Assembly (NCBI RefSeq): GCF_000298235.1
Contig: NZ_BAHE01000011.1
Location: forward strand, 124,001-188,000
Reading direction: 5' to 3'
DNA: 64,000 nucleotides
Origin: Gordonia namibiensis NBRC 108229
GTDB lineage: Bacteria > Actinomycetota > Actinomycetes > Mycobacteriales > Mycobacteriaceae
Shown here: positions 1-8,166 of the stretch, piece after piece
Layout of the letters: every line of letters starts with the position of its first letter
Position numbering within the stretch: position 1 is the stretch's first letter
Notes under the pieces: model-generated
Database searches by the model: none
Seen by the model: only the letters and a program-made list of their open reading frames with translations
Told to the model about the DNA's origin: nothing
Program-made: the position numbers and the translations under genes

Positions 1-569
1 ATGTCGGCTGCGCTGTTCCCCAGGCCGACGACCAGGATGCGCTTGCCCATGAAGTCATGCGGCGTCCGCGGATCGATGTAGTGATGGGCGTGCATCTCGA
101 TGCCGTCGAACTTGCCCGGGAAGTTCGGGAACCGCGGGTCCCAGTGATGCCCGTTGGCGACGATGAGGAGGTCGAAGCGGCGTCGTTCACCGCGCTGGGT
201 CTCCAACTCCCAGCCCCCGCCGTCGAGTCGACGGGCGTGCTCGATGCCGTTGGTGAACTCGATCGACCTCGTGAGGTCGAAGGCCTCCGCGTAGGAGTCG
301 AGATAGGCCTTGATCTGTGTGTGGTGCGGGAAGTCGGGGTACTCGTCGGGCATCGGGAAATCCCGGAAGGACAACTGATGCTTGGAGGTGTCGATGTGCA
401 GCGACCGGTACGCGCTGCTGTGGCCGTTCGGGTTACCGAAAGCCCAGTTGCCGCCGATGCGGTCGGAGCTCTCGAAGCAGGTGTACGGGACGCCGTAATC
501 GGTGAGCATCTTGCCCGCGGTCAGGCCACTGATCCCGGCTCCGATGATCGCGGTGGTTGGTAACGGCAC
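1..569 (-). CDS. Flavin-containing monooxygenase (FMO/BVMO-like), 3' end outside window
   Basis: About 189 N-terminal codons are visible. The start is GTG at 569, preceded by a purine-rich AGAGGGGG Shine-Dalgarno. The protein opens with the FAD Rossmann motif GAGISG, followed by a conserved RIGGNW segment. Near residue 155 it has the FMO fingerprint (FDG, four residues, HHY), and close to the window edge the second nucleotide-binding motif GLGNSA. Known family members use NADPH and O2 to oxygenate soft nucleophiles or ketones. The substrate here cannot be read. The gene diverges from a TetR regulator across a perfect palindrome, so that regulator probably controls it. An alternative is a Baeyer-Villiger enzyme; the missing C-terminus would decide. 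Confidence 0.85.
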   Translation of the reverse strand, partial: MPLPTTAIIGAGISGLTAGKMLTDYGVPYTCFESSDRIGGNWAFGNPNGHSSAYRSLHIDTSKHQLSFRDFPMPDEYPDFPHHTQIKAYLDSYAEAFDLTRSIEFTNGIEHARRLDGGGWELETQRGERRRFDLLIVANGHHWDPRFPNFPGKFDGIEMHAHHYIDPRTPHDFMGKRILVVGLGNSAAD

Positions 570-595
570 ACTGCCCCCTCTGGACAAACATGATC

Positions 596-623
596 TGTAG
601 ACACAATCTGGTTTGTGTCTACA
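596..623. promoter_or_regulatory. Perfect 11-bp inverted repeat, likely TetR operator
   Basis: TGTAGACACAA, a 6-nt spacer, then its exact reverse complement TTGTGTCTACA. It lies in the 167-bp gap between the divergent monooxygenase and TetR genes, about 27 bp upstream of the monooxygenase start. This size, symmetry and position are typical of TetR-family operators. Related half-sites (GTGTACAC, GTCTAC) continue toward 670. Confidence 0.7.
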
Positions 624-736
624 CCCACGACCGCGGCCGTGTACACAGATTCCGCGAACTGTCTACGGGCTTGTTAGTCTTCGGCGGAGCGCTGACGACA
701 GAACACACCCAGGCGACGAGCGACGCAGGAGACCCC

Positions 737-1339
737 GTGACCGAGACAACCAACCCGTCGGTTCACGACCGGTTGCTCGACGCCACCGAGAAGTTGCTGG
801 CCGAGAAAGGCATTCGGGCTACGACGATGCAACAGGTCGCCGAGTCCGCCGGCGTCTCCCGGGCTTGGTTGTACCGGCACTACCCCGACAAACCGTCGAT
901 GATCGGTGCGACCATCGTGCGGCTGACGGAATCGTTCTGGCGCGACGCACGCGCGACGCTCGACGGCATCGGCGATCTCGCCGGACAGCTGACCGCCGGC
1001 GTACGGATCGGGCGCGGCGCCTACGACGACCCCGGAACCCTTCTCATGCGACTGCGCAGCGACGAGCCGACGGAGTTCGCCGAATGCGCGGGCGTCGGCG
1101 TCGTGAAACTGGTCCCCGACCTCGCCGGCTTCTGGTTCCCGTACGTCGAGGCAGCCGCGCGGCGCGGGGAGATCCACGCCGGACACGATCTGCACGAGGT
1201 CGCCGAATGGGTTGCGCGCGTGCTGATCAGCCTCGGTACATCGCCGGGTGAGACCGTAGACATCGACGATGCCGAACAAGTCCGGCGTCACCTCGACCGT
1301 TTCGTCCTGCCCGGCCTGCGTACCGACCCGAACTCCTGA
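737..1339 (+). CDS. TetR-family transcriptional regulator
   Basis: 200 residues. The reading frame stays open upstream to 557, but GTG at 737 has a GGAG ribosome site and begins just ahead of the DNA-binding domain, so it is the preferred start. The N-terminus shows the TetR helix-turn-helix (LLDATEKLLAEKG, then TTMQQVAESAGVSRAWLYRHYPDK, here split to its two parts). The C-terminal ligand domain is not recognisable. It diverges from the monooxygenase gene across the 596-623 palindrome, which suggests autoregulation and control of the oxygenase. The ligand is unknown. Confidence 0.88.
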   Translation: MTETTNPSVHDRLLDATEKLLAEKGIRATTMQQVAESAGVSRAWLYRHYPDKPSMIGATIVRLTESFWRDARATLDGIGDLAGQLTAGVRIGRGAYDDPGTLLMRLRSDEPTEFAECAGVGVVKLVPDLAGFWFPYVEAAARRGEIHAGHDLHEVAEWVARVLISLGTSPGETVDIDDAEQVRRHLDRFVLPGLRTDPNS

Positions 1340-1368
1340 CGGCCCGGGCGTTTTCCGGGTGCCGTCAG
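1336..1368. terminator. Hairpin between convergent tetR and SDR genes
   Basis: CTGACGGC and GCCGTCAG arms, with additional GC-rich pairing inside around a TTTT loop. The hairpin overlaps the TetR stop codon and the 3' end of the SDR gene, so it would serve both strands. Confidence 0.6.
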
Positions 1369-2228
1369 TCGGGCACGCCGGGCGGGACCGAGTTCAGCAG
1401 TGCACCCGCCTCCAGGCGCAGCTGCTGTCCGGTCATGTAGCGGGAGGCGTCGGACGCCAGATACACGACCGCCTCGCTGATGTCCTCCGGCGGGATGAGA
1501 TCGACCGGCATGCCGTGCAGCGCCGCGAAGACGCCCTTGACGTCGTCGTACGTCGGTTTTTCGAGGTCGGGACGGAACAGGTGGTAGATCTCGTCGTGGT
1601 GCACCATCGGGGTGTCGACGTTGCCGGGGTGGATGGCGTTCACCCGGATGCCCTTCGGCGCAAGGTTGCGCGCCAGGTCGTTGACCAGCCGCGCCACCGC
1701 CCGCTTCGAGTGGCTGTATCCCGAGGCTCCCGGTCCGGCCTCCTTCGACTCGAATGAACCCATGAACGCCGCCATCGATCCGATGCAGATGATCGACGCG
1801 CCCGACTCCAGGTGGGGCACAGTCAGTTCGAGGGTGTTGATGACTCCGCCGAGGTTCACCGCGACCGTGTTGAGCCATGTCACGGATGGACTGTCGGGAC
1901 CGAGCGGACTGACCCCGGCGTTGGCGACCACGATGTCGAGACGCCCGAACTCGGCCACCGCGTCGTCGATGGCAGCCTTGAGCGCATCCCTGCTGCGCAC
2001 GTCGGCGATCTTGGTGATGACGCGGCGATCGAAGGAGTCGACGATCTTCGCGGTCTGCGCCAGATCGTCCGGTGTGCTCATCCCGTAGTTCACCGTCGGG
2101 ATCTGGTCGCAGATGTCGATCGCGATGACATCGGCGCCCTGCTCGGCGAGCCGGGCGGCGTGGCTGCGTCCTTGCCCGCGCGCCGCGCCGGTGATCAGGG
2201 CGACCTTGCCGTCGAGCCGTGTGTCCAC
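1365..2228 (-). CDS. Short-chain dehydrogenase of the mycofactocin-coupled type
   Basis: 287 residues from GTG 2228, which follows a GAGGAG ribosome site. It has the classical SDR features: TGAARGQG cofactor loop near residue 14, NAG, catalytic Ser in the IGSMAA stretch, and YSHSK. After the second strand it carries an insertion (CDQIPTVNYG and following) that is typical of the carveol-dehydrogenase-like, mycofactocin-coupled SDR subfamily. Enzymes of that group hold NAD(H) tightly and recycle it through mycofactocin, oxidising secondary alcohols. The adjacent LLM oxidoreductase and monooxygenase suggest a small alcohol or ketone oxidation locus. The subfamily placement is from the insertion as read by eye. 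Confidence 0.85.
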   Translation of the reverse strand: MDTRLDGKVALITGAARGQGRSHAARLAEQGADVIAIDICDQIPTVNYGMSTPDDLAQTAKIVDSFDRRVITKIADVRSRDALKAAIDDAVAEFGRLDIVVANAGVSPLGPDSPSVTWLNTVAVNLGGVINTLELTVPHLESGASIICIGSMAAFMGSFESKEAGPGASGYSHSKRAVARLVNDLARNLAPKGIRVNAIHPGNVDTPMVHHDEIYHLFRPDLEKPTYDDVKGVFAALHGMPVDLIPPEDISEAVVYLASDASRYMTGQQLRLEAGALLNSVPPGVPD

Positions 2229-2286
2229 GTGCTTCTCCTCTGGTGTGCAGACTCTCGGCCGAACGACGCCGACCGCGTTCGGTGGT

Positions 2287-3144
2287 TCAGACGGTTGCGG
2301 GGACCAGGTCGAGCTTGCCGGCCAGCTTCGCGAGGTAGCCCGTCGCGCGTTCGACCGAGTCATCGGGCAGGCCGTAGAGCACAGTGGTGACGCCGATCTC
2401 GCGCCACTTCGCGAGCTTCTCCGGGACCGGCTTGAAGTCGAGGACGACGATCTCCGGCTGACCTTCACGACCGGCGTCGGACCAGATCTGCTTGAGCAGT
2501 GCGACAGACCCCTCGATGTCCTCTTCGCCCGGCGTGGTGATCCAACCGTCGGCACTGCGAGCGATCCACTTGAAGTTCTTCTCGTTGCCGGCCGCACCGA
2601 CCTGCACGGGGATGTGGCCCTGCGTCGACTTGGGCCACGCCCAGCTCGGCCCGAAGTTCACGAACTCACCGCTGTACTCGGCTTCCTCCTGCGTCCACAG
2701 GGCCCGCATCGCCTCGAGGTATTCGCGCAGCATGGTCCGACGCCGCTTCGGCGGCACGTTGTGATCCGCGAGTTCGTCGAGGTTCCAACCGAATCCGACG
2801 CCGAGCGTCACGCGACCGCCGGAGATGTGGTCGAGGGTGGCGATGGTCTTGGCCAAGGTGATCGGGTCCGACTGGACCGGGAGCGCCACGGCGGTCGCCA
2901 GGCGGATGCGTTCGGTGACCGCGGCGGCCGCGGCGAGGGACGTCCACGGGTCGAGGGTGCGCATGTACCGGTCGTCGGGCAGGGTCTCGTCACCGGTCTG
3001 CGGGTGGGCGGCATCGCGGCGGGTGGGGATGTGCCCGTGCTCGGGAACGTAATACGACGCGAAGCCGGCGTTCTCGATCAGCGGTGCCAGCACATGCGGC
3101 TTGAGCCCGCGATCGCTGGTGAACTGCACGATTCCGAAATCCAT
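2287..3144 (-). CDS. LLM-class (probably F420-dependent) oxidoreductase
   Basis: 285 residues, ATG start behind a GGGGAGG ribosome site. The sequence has the luciferase-like TIM-barrel pattern: MDFGIVQF at the N-terminus, the YVPEHGH segment, the block GRVTLGVGFGWN, and a C-terminal block with PVQVGAAG and SADGW. This is characteristic of actinobacterial LLM oxidoreductases, most of which use F420; an FMN-dependent member cannot be excluded. It lies 58 bp upstream of the SDR on the same strand and may be cotranscribed with it. Substrate unknown. Confidence 0.82.
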   Translation of the reverse strand: MDFGIVQFTSDRGLKPHVLAPLIENAGFASYYVPEHGHIPTRRDAAHPQTGDETLPDDRYMRTLDPWTSLAAAAAVTERIRLATAVALPVQSDPITLAKTIATLDHISGGRVTLGVGFGWNLDELADHNVPPKRRRTMLREYLEAMRALWTQEEAEYSGEFVNFGPSWAWPKSTQGHIPVQVGAAGNEKNFKWIARSADGWITTPGEEDIEGSVALLKQIWSDAGREGQPEIVVLDFKPVPEKLAKWREIGVTTVLYGLPDDSVERATGYLAKLAGKLDLVPATV

Positions 3145-3237
3145 GAGGCCTCCCCGGGCACCGTTGCTGCCGCCGGAACAGAGCCGGACGGTTGACTGGA
3201 CACCAGTCTAGGTGATGGGCACCACAGAGACCAGGGT

Positions 3238-3307
3238 TCTCGGGTCACCAGCCCTTCGTGGCTCGTCGCTATCGCTCCTCACACCTCAGGGAGCAAGGGA
3301 GCCCCCA
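3238..3307. repeat. Interspersed intergenic repeat, family B, copy 1
   Basis: About 60 nt closely match 18355-18418. The shared order is TCGGGTCACC, CTTCG.GGCTCGTCGCTA, CGCTCCTC, ACCTCAGG, then a CAAGGG run. It fills the gap between the LLM gene and the 3' end of the 3331 gene. Nothing else was recognised in 3145-3330. Confidence 0.6.
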
Positions 3308-3330
3308 TGGCTTGCCGTCTGCGAGGAGGC

Positions 3331-4386
3331 CTAGGGCGCGACGGTCAACCGCTGCCGGACGTCGCGGAAGATGCCGTTCGCGACACTGGTGCGACTCACG
3401 GCATCGGCCGCCAGGACGACGGCCGCCGAGGTCCAGCAGCTCTTCTCCACCGGCCAGCGTTTGCCGTCGGCGAAAACCAGTCCCGTCCAATACGATCCGT
3501 CGGGATCGCGCAGGTGCTGGATCGAGGCGATGAGCCGGATGGCGTCGTCGGTGTCGCCGAGCGCGTCGAGAGCCAGTGCCAGCTCGCAGGTCTCGGCACC
3601 AGTGACCCAGGGCCGGTGGTCGACGCAGCGCACGCCCTTGCCTGGTACGACGAAGTCGTTCCAGCGGCGGGCGATCAGCTTCTGACCGGCTTCTCCGCGC
3701 ACCGCGCCACCGAGGATCGGGTAGTACCAGTCCATCGAGTGCTCGGACGGGGGCGTGAAGATCTCCCACTCGGAGTCGCGCGCGGTGTCCGTGCGGATGG
3801 CGTCCCCGAGCTTGGTGTGCGCGGCGGTCCACGCGTCGTCGGGCTGATCCAGCTCGGCGGCGATCCGGATCGCGCAGTCGAGGGCCTGGAAGATGCTGGC
3901 ATTACCGGTGATCAGGGCCTCGCCGAACATCGCGCCGGTGCGATGGTCGCCGCCCCAGCGGAAGGCGCCGTCGTCGCGCTGGAAGCGCAGCACACAGTCG
4001 ATGGCCGACCAGACGACCGGCCACATCCGTTGCAGGAAGGCATCGTCGCCGGTGATCAGGTAGTGGTGCCAGACCCCGACCGCGATGTAGGCACAGAAGT
4101 TGGAGTCGGTGCCGGCGTCCTCGACCTTGCCGCACACGGTGCGGATCGGCCACGAGCCGTCGGCGCGCTGCTTACGACGCGACCACTCGTAGGCCGCTTC
4201 GGCCTCGGCGTGAAAACCGGTCACCGACAAGGCCATCGCCGATTCGATGTGATCCCACGGATCGGTCTGCCCACCGGGGAACCAGGGCAGTGCGCCGGAT
4301 TCCTCCTGCATGCCGACGATGGCCGCGCCGGTGGCGCGCATCTGCTCGGCGGTGACCACTCCAGGGACAGCCGGAGCGGCCGTCAT
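3331..4386 (-). CDS. Predicted alpha/alpha-toroid protein (prenyltransferase/squalene-cyclase- or glycosidase-like)
   Basis: 351 residues without signal peptide or membrane segments. It is built of repeated helical units with Trp and Gly at the turns (ADGSWPI, DDGAFRWGG, PDGSYWTG), resembling prenyltransferase/squalene oxidase repeats or six-hairpin glycosidase toroids. Acidic and aromatic residues occur where such folds have their active site (QTDPWDHIES, HSMDWYYP). Its ATG overlaps the methyltransferase stop by four bases, and it is the last gene of a coupled string with a GT4 glycosyltransferase, so a role in making or trimming a glycoconjugate or polyprenyl product is plausible. The exact activity is unknown. 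Confidence 0.6.
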   Translation of the reverse strand: MTAAPAVPGVVTAEQMRATGAAIVGMQEESGALPWFPGGQTDPWDHIESAMALSVTGFHAEAEAAYEWSRRKQRADGSWPIRTVCGKVEDAGTDSNFCAYIAVGVWHHYLITGDDAFLQRMWPVVWSAIDCVLRFQRDDGAFRWGGDHRTGAMFGEALITGNASIFQALDCAIRIAAELDQPDDAWTAAHTKLGDAIRTDTARDSEWEIFTPPSEHSMDWYYPILGGAVRGEAGQKLIARRWNDFVVPGKGVRCVDHRPWVTGAETCELALALDALGDTDDAIRLIASIQHLRDPDGSYWTGLVFADGKRWPVEKSCWTSAAVVLAADAVSRTSVANGIFRDVRQRLTVAP

Positions 4387-5111
4387 GAAGACGCGGCGGT
4401 CTCGGGCTTACGGAGATACAGTGCCACGGACTTGCCGATGATCGGGTTGAGCACCTGCTCGCCCACACGGGTCAGCCACGGCTTGCTCATCATGTCCCAG
4501 ACGAGCAGCTGGTGGTATCCCTTGACCAGCACGTTGTCGTTGTTCTCCACGCCGACAGCACATTTCAGCCACCAGTACGGAGCGTGGAGGGCATGTGCGT
4601 GATCGGTGCCGGTGACCTCGAGGCCCGCCTTGCGCAACTTGTCGGACAGTTCCGAGGCCTTGTAGATGCGGACGTGTCCGCCCTCGACCTCGTGGTATTC
4701 GTCCGACAGGGCCCAGCAGACCTTCTCCGGCCAGTACCGCGGCACCGTCACGGCGGCCACGCCACCGGGCTTGAGGACGCGGACCATCTCGCTGATCGCA
4801 CCCTCGTCGGTCGGGATGTGCTCGAGGATCTCCGACATGAGGACCACGTCGAAGCTGTTGTCCGCGTACGGGAGACGCAGGGCGTCACCGACCTCGGCGC
4901 GAGCCTTGGCCGACGCGGGCACATGGCCCTCGGCCGTCATGGCGTCGAACATCTCTGCGACGTCGGCCATGTCGCTCTCCGACATGTCGAAGGCGATGAC
5001 ATCGGCTCCCCGACGGAACATCTCGAAGGAGTGTCGTCCCTGACCCGCCCCGATGTCGATCGCCTTGGTGCCCGGGCCCACGCCCAGACGGTCGAAATCA
5101 ACTGTCAGCAC
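4383..5111 (-). CDS. Class I SAM-dependent methyltransferase
   Basis: 242 residues from GTG 5111, with an AGAAGGGA ribosome site. A longer upstream open frame exists, but this start places the protein just before its SAM-binding domain. Motif I is IDIGAGQGRH near residue 18, followed by an acidic residue at the end of strand 2 (IAFDMSES) and the post-motif FDVVLMSEILEH, then LKPGGVAAVTVP. This is the common methyltransf_11 pattern. The start overlaps the GT4 stop by 14 bases and the stop overlaps the next gene by four, so all three are translated together. The acceptor is probably the glycan or lipid handled by the neighbouring enzymes (inference). Confidence 0.85.
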   Translation of the reverse strand: MLTVDFDRLGVGPGTKAIDIGAGQGRHSFEMFRRGADVIAFDMSESDMADVAEMFDAMTAEGHVPASAKARAEVGDALRLPYADNSFDVVLMSEILEHIPTDEGAISEMVRVLKPGGVAAVTVPRYWPEKVCWALSDEYHEVEGGHVRIYKASELSDKLRKAGLEVTGTDHAHALHAPYWWLKCAVGVENNDNVLVKGYHQLLVWDMMSKPWLTRVGEQVLNPIIGKSVALYLRKPETAASS

Positions 5112-6375
5112 TCGATGTCCCTTCTGTTGCTCGCCGATGACCGGCCAGCACGGTTTCGTAGTGAGCCGCCGTCTTCGCGGCCACTGCGGCCCAGCTGTAG
5201 TTCTCCTCGGCGCGGCGTCGTCCGCCCGCACCGAGACGAGCCCGCAGCTCGGAGTCGTCGAACAGTCGCCCGATCGCCTGGGCCAGGCGTCCGGAGTCTC
5301 GTGGCGGGACCAGCAGCGCGGCTTCCTCTGACGTGCCGACGACCTCCGGGATCGCACCGGCGCGAGTGGCCACGAGCGGTGTCCCACAGCTCATCGCCTC
5401 GACAGCAGGCAACGAGAAGCCCTCGTACAGCGACGGCACGCATGCGACCTCGGCCGAGGCCAGGAGTTCCGCGATCTCGGAGTCCTCGAGTCCCGAGACC
5501 ACCGACACCCGGTCACCGATCGCGAGATCCTCGATCATCCTGGCAGAAGGGCCATTCGGGTCCAACTTGGACACCAGTACCAGTTTGACGTCGTCGCGCT
5601 CGGCGGCGAGCTTCGCCACCGCCTCCAACAGGTAGGACACACCCTTGAGCGGTGCGTCGGCGCTGGCGACACAGACGATCCGGCCCGGGACGCGATCGGC
5701 ACGGGGAGTGAAGATCTCGGTGTCGACGCCGAGCGGGATCGTGGTGATGCGGCCCGACGGGATGTCGAAGGCCTTGCGGATGTCGACCTCGCTGCTGCGA
5801 GAAACGGTGAGCAGCTCCGGGATCCGGCGAGAGACACGCCCCTGCATACGCAGGAAGGAGTGCCAGCGCCACGCGGTGATCTTGCGCCAACCCTGGGCCG
5901 CCTTGACCGCGAGGGTGCGGTCGCGCGTGATCGGGTGGTGGATCGTCGCGATCAGCGGGAAGCCCGCCTTCTGGATCTCGAGCAGTCCGTAGCCGAGGCA
6001 CTGGTTGTCGTGCACGATGTCGAAGTCGTCGCGCCGTTCCTTCAGCAACCGGGCGACCCGCAGGCTGAAGGTGAGCGGCTCGCCGAAACTCGCCGTCCAC
6101 ATCGATCCGACCTCGAGCAGATCGATCCAGTCGCGGTACTCGTTCAGCTTCGGCGTCCGGAACGGGTCCGGCTCGTCGTAGAGCCCGAGGCTGGGCACCT
6201 TGGTGATCGTGACACCGGCGTCGATGGCCGACTGGTCCAGCTCCGGATACGGCTGGCCAGAGAAGATCTCGACGCTGTGTCCGAGGAGCGCGAGCTCGCG
6301 GGAGAGGTGACGGACGTAGACGCCCTGCCCACCGCAATGAGGTTTGCTGCGGTAGGACAGCAGTGCAACCCGCAC
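5098..6375 (-). CDS. Glycosyltransferase family 4
   Basis: 425 residues from GTG 6375, two bases after the fprB stop, with GGAGCGCAG as ribosome site. It has the GT-B fold pattern: an N-terminal LLSYRSKPHCGGQGVYV glycine-rich acceptor loop, then VHDNQCLGYG, ITTIPLGVD, and a donor-site E-x7-E-like block (PSLYEGFSLPAVEAMSCGTPLVAT). Retaining GT4 enzymes transfer hexose from nucleotide sugars, in this order commonly mannose or glucose to lipids or trehalose-like acceptors. It is tightly coupled to the downstream methyltransferase and apparently to fprB upstream. Donor and acceptor are not determined. Confidence 0.88.
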   Translation of the reverse strand: MRVALLSYRSKPHCGGQGVYVRHLSRELALLGHSVEIFSGQPYPELDQSAIDAGVTITKVPSLGLYDEPDPFRTPKLNEYRDWIDLLEVGSMWTASFGEPLTFSLRVARLLKERRDDFDIVHDNQCLGYGLLEIQKAGFPLIATIHHPITRDRTLAVKAAQGWRKITAWRWHSFLRMQGRVSRRIPELLTVSRSSEVDIRKAFDIPSGRITTIPLGVDTEIFTPRADRVPGRIVCVASADAPLKGVSYLLEAVAKLAAERDDVKLVLVSKLDPNGPSARMIEDLAIGDRVSVVSGLEDSEIAELLASAEVACVPSLYEGFSLPAVEAMSCGTPLVATRAGAIPEVVGTSEEAALLVPPRDSGRLAQAIGRLFDDSELRARLGAGGRRRAEENYSWAAVAAKTAAHYETVLAGHRRATEGTSSADS

Positions 6376-6377
6376 GG

Positions 6378-8066
6378 TTACTGCGCTCCGGCGGTGGCAG
6401 CCGCCTCGAACTCGGAGATGCTGACGAACTTGGCCCGCGCGCGACCGGCAGCCTTGCCCGCGGACTTTTCGGCCGCGTCGATGGCCTTCCATCCCGCCAG
6501 GTCGATGCGATTGGCACCGCGGTCGGCGCACAGGGCGGCGACATCGTCGCGCGGGGTCGACGGATCGCCGATGGTCCCGGCGACGAAGTCGTCGATGACG
6601 GCGCGTGCCGTCTCCTGACCGCACAGTCGATTCATGCCGATACCACCTGTCGCTCCACGTTTGATCCAGCCGGTGACGTACAGCCCCGGCATCACGTCGC
6701 CCTCCGTCGCCGCCTGCACGCGTCCCTCGGCGTTCGGGACGACGCCGCGCCCCTCGTCGAAGGGGAGGTCGGTGACCGGGACGCCGCGGTACCCGATGGC
6801 CCGCAGGACCAGGCCGGTCTCGAGGTCGAATCTCTCGTCGGTGGCCTTCACGGCCACGCGGCCGGCGGCGTCGTCGTCGGCTTCGGTGTAGGCGTTGCGC
6901 ACGCACGTCAGCGTAGTCACTTCGCCGTCACCGGCAATTTCTACGGGAGATGCGAGGAACCGGAAGACGATCCGCTTGTTGCCCGGGGTCTGCGGACGTT
7001 CGGCGAACTCGCGGGCCAGCCGGATCTTGGTGGCGATGGTCGAGTCGAGCGTGTCGTCGGCTAGTGCTGCCTCGGACGACTCGTCGAGGACCAGGTCCTC
7101 GGGATCGATGACCACGTCGACGCCCTCGACGTCGCCGAGGGCGAGGAACTCGCTGTTGGTGTAGGCCGCCTGCGCGATGCCGCGTCGGCCAAGCAGTACG
7201 ACTTCTCTGATGTTCGACTCGCGCAGCTTCGCCAGGGCGTGGTCGGCGATGTCGGTGTTGGCCAGTTCGTCGGGATCGGTGACGAGGATGCGCGCCACGT
7301 CGAGCGCGACGTTGCCGTTGCCGACGACGACCGCCCGTTCCGAGGAGAGGTCGACGTCGAGGTCGGCGAAGTCCGGGTGGCCGTTGTACCACGCGACGAA
7401 CTGGGTGGCCGCGACGGAGTTGCGCAGATCCTCCCCCTCGATGTTCAGCCGCTTGTCGGTCGCGGCGCCCACCGCGTAGATGACCGCGTGGTAGCGGGCG
7501 ACGAGTTCGTCGTGGCTGATGTGCTTGCCCACCTCGACGTTGAGGTAGTAGTCGAAGTTCTTCTTGGCGGCGACCGACGCGAAGGTCTTCTCGACACCCT
7601 TGGTGGCGGCGTGGTCCGGGGCGACGCCCGCGCGGACCAGGCCGTAGGGCGTGGGCAGACGGTCGAACATGTCGACCTTGATGGACGGTTTACGGACGAG
7701 TTCCTCGGCGGCGTAGAACGCGGCCGGGCCGGCCCCGACGATGGCGACGTGCAGTTCCCGGTCGGGCAGCTGCGGCGCCTTGCGCGGCGGGACGAGGCCG
7801 CCCTCGACGTCATGGTCCTTGTAGTAGTCCGCATTGATCTGCAGATAGGGCTCATCACGCTCGGTGAGCTGATCGTCGGGAACGATCGCCTCGACCGGGC
7901 ACTCGTCGATGCACGCGCCGCAGTCGATACAGGTCTCCGGATCGATGTAGAGAGCCTCGGCAGTCAAGAACTCCGGCTCGTCCGGCGTCGGGTGGATGCA
8001 GTTCACCGGACACACGCTCACGCAACTGGCGTCGTTGCAACATGGACGGGTAATCACATGCGCCAT
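6378..8066 (-). CDS. fprB: Ferredoxin-fused ferredoxin/adrenodoxin-type NADP reductase
   Basis: 562 residues, close to the length of mycobacterial FprB. Residues 1-60 form a seven-iron type ferredoxin: Cys pattern starting TRPCCNDASC, then CPVNC, and the second cluster CIDCGACIDECP. From residue about 105 follows an adrenodoxin-reductase module with FAD motif VGAGPAAFYAAE, PTPYGLVRAGVAPDH, an NADPH motif GNGNVALDVAR and the closing GWIKRGATGGIG. It transfers electrons from NADPH to ferredoxins and P450s. A KstR-type palindrome directly upstream suggests control with sterol catabolism. It heads a leftward run that includes the GT4 gene. Confidence 0.93.
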   Translation of the reverse strand: MAHVITRPCCNDASCVSVCPVNCIHPTPDEPEFLTAEALYIDPETCIDCGACIDECPVEAIVPDDQLTERDEPYLQINADYYKDHDVEGGLVPPRKAPQLPDRELHVAIVGAGPAAFYAAEELVRKPSIKVDMFDRLPTPYGLVRAGVAPDHAATKGVEKTFASVAAKKNFDYYLNVEVGKHISHDELVARYHAVIYAVGAATDKRLNIEGEDLRNSVAATQFVAWYNGHPDFADLDVDLSSERAVVVGNGNVALDVARILVTDPDELANTDIADHALAKLRESNIREVVLLGRRGIAQAAYTNSEFLALGDVEGVDVVIDPEDLVLDESSEAALADDTLDSTIATKIRLAREFAERPQTPGNKRIVFRFLASPVEIAGDGEVTTLTCVRNAYTEADDDAAGRVAVKATDERFDLETGLVLRAIGYRGVPVTDLPFDEGRGVVPNAEGRVQAATEGDVMPGLYVTGWIKRGATGGIGMNRLCGQETARAVIDDFVAGTIGDPSTPRDDVAALCADRGANRIDLAGWKAIDAAEKSAGKAAGRARAKFVSISEFEAAATAGAQ

Positions 8067-8092
8067 CTGCTGTTTCTCCGTAATTCCACACG

Positions 8093-8106
8093 TAGAACGT
8101 GTTCTA
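8093..8106. promoter_or_regulatory. KstR-type operator
   Basis: TAGAACGTGTTCTA is palindromic apart from its central GT and matches the published KstR pattern TnnAACnnGTTnnA at all specified bases. It sits 27 bp upstream of fprB and 61 bp upstream of the divergent thioesterase gene, and could act on either. Confidence 0.65.
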
Positions 8107-8121
8107 GTTTCAGCCTTGACT

Positions 8122-8142
8122 GTATCTTAACTGCAAAGATAC
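8122..8142. promoter_or_regulatory. Inverted repeat within likely thioesterase promoter
   Basis: GTATCTT, 7-nt spacer, AAGATAC: a perfect inverted repeat. It follows directly after TTGACT (8116-8121), a good -35 candidate for the rightward gene; TACCTG at 8140-8145 would be the -10 with 18-bp spacing. A repressor bound here would block that promoter. The regulator is unknown. Confidence 0.45.
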
Positions 8143-8166
8143 CTGCGACCCATCGAAGGGACCCGA

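Noticed and set aside
57..563. Rightward open frame over the monooxygenase
   Set aside because: It is the antisense of the FAD-motif-bearing gene and shows no domain of its own.
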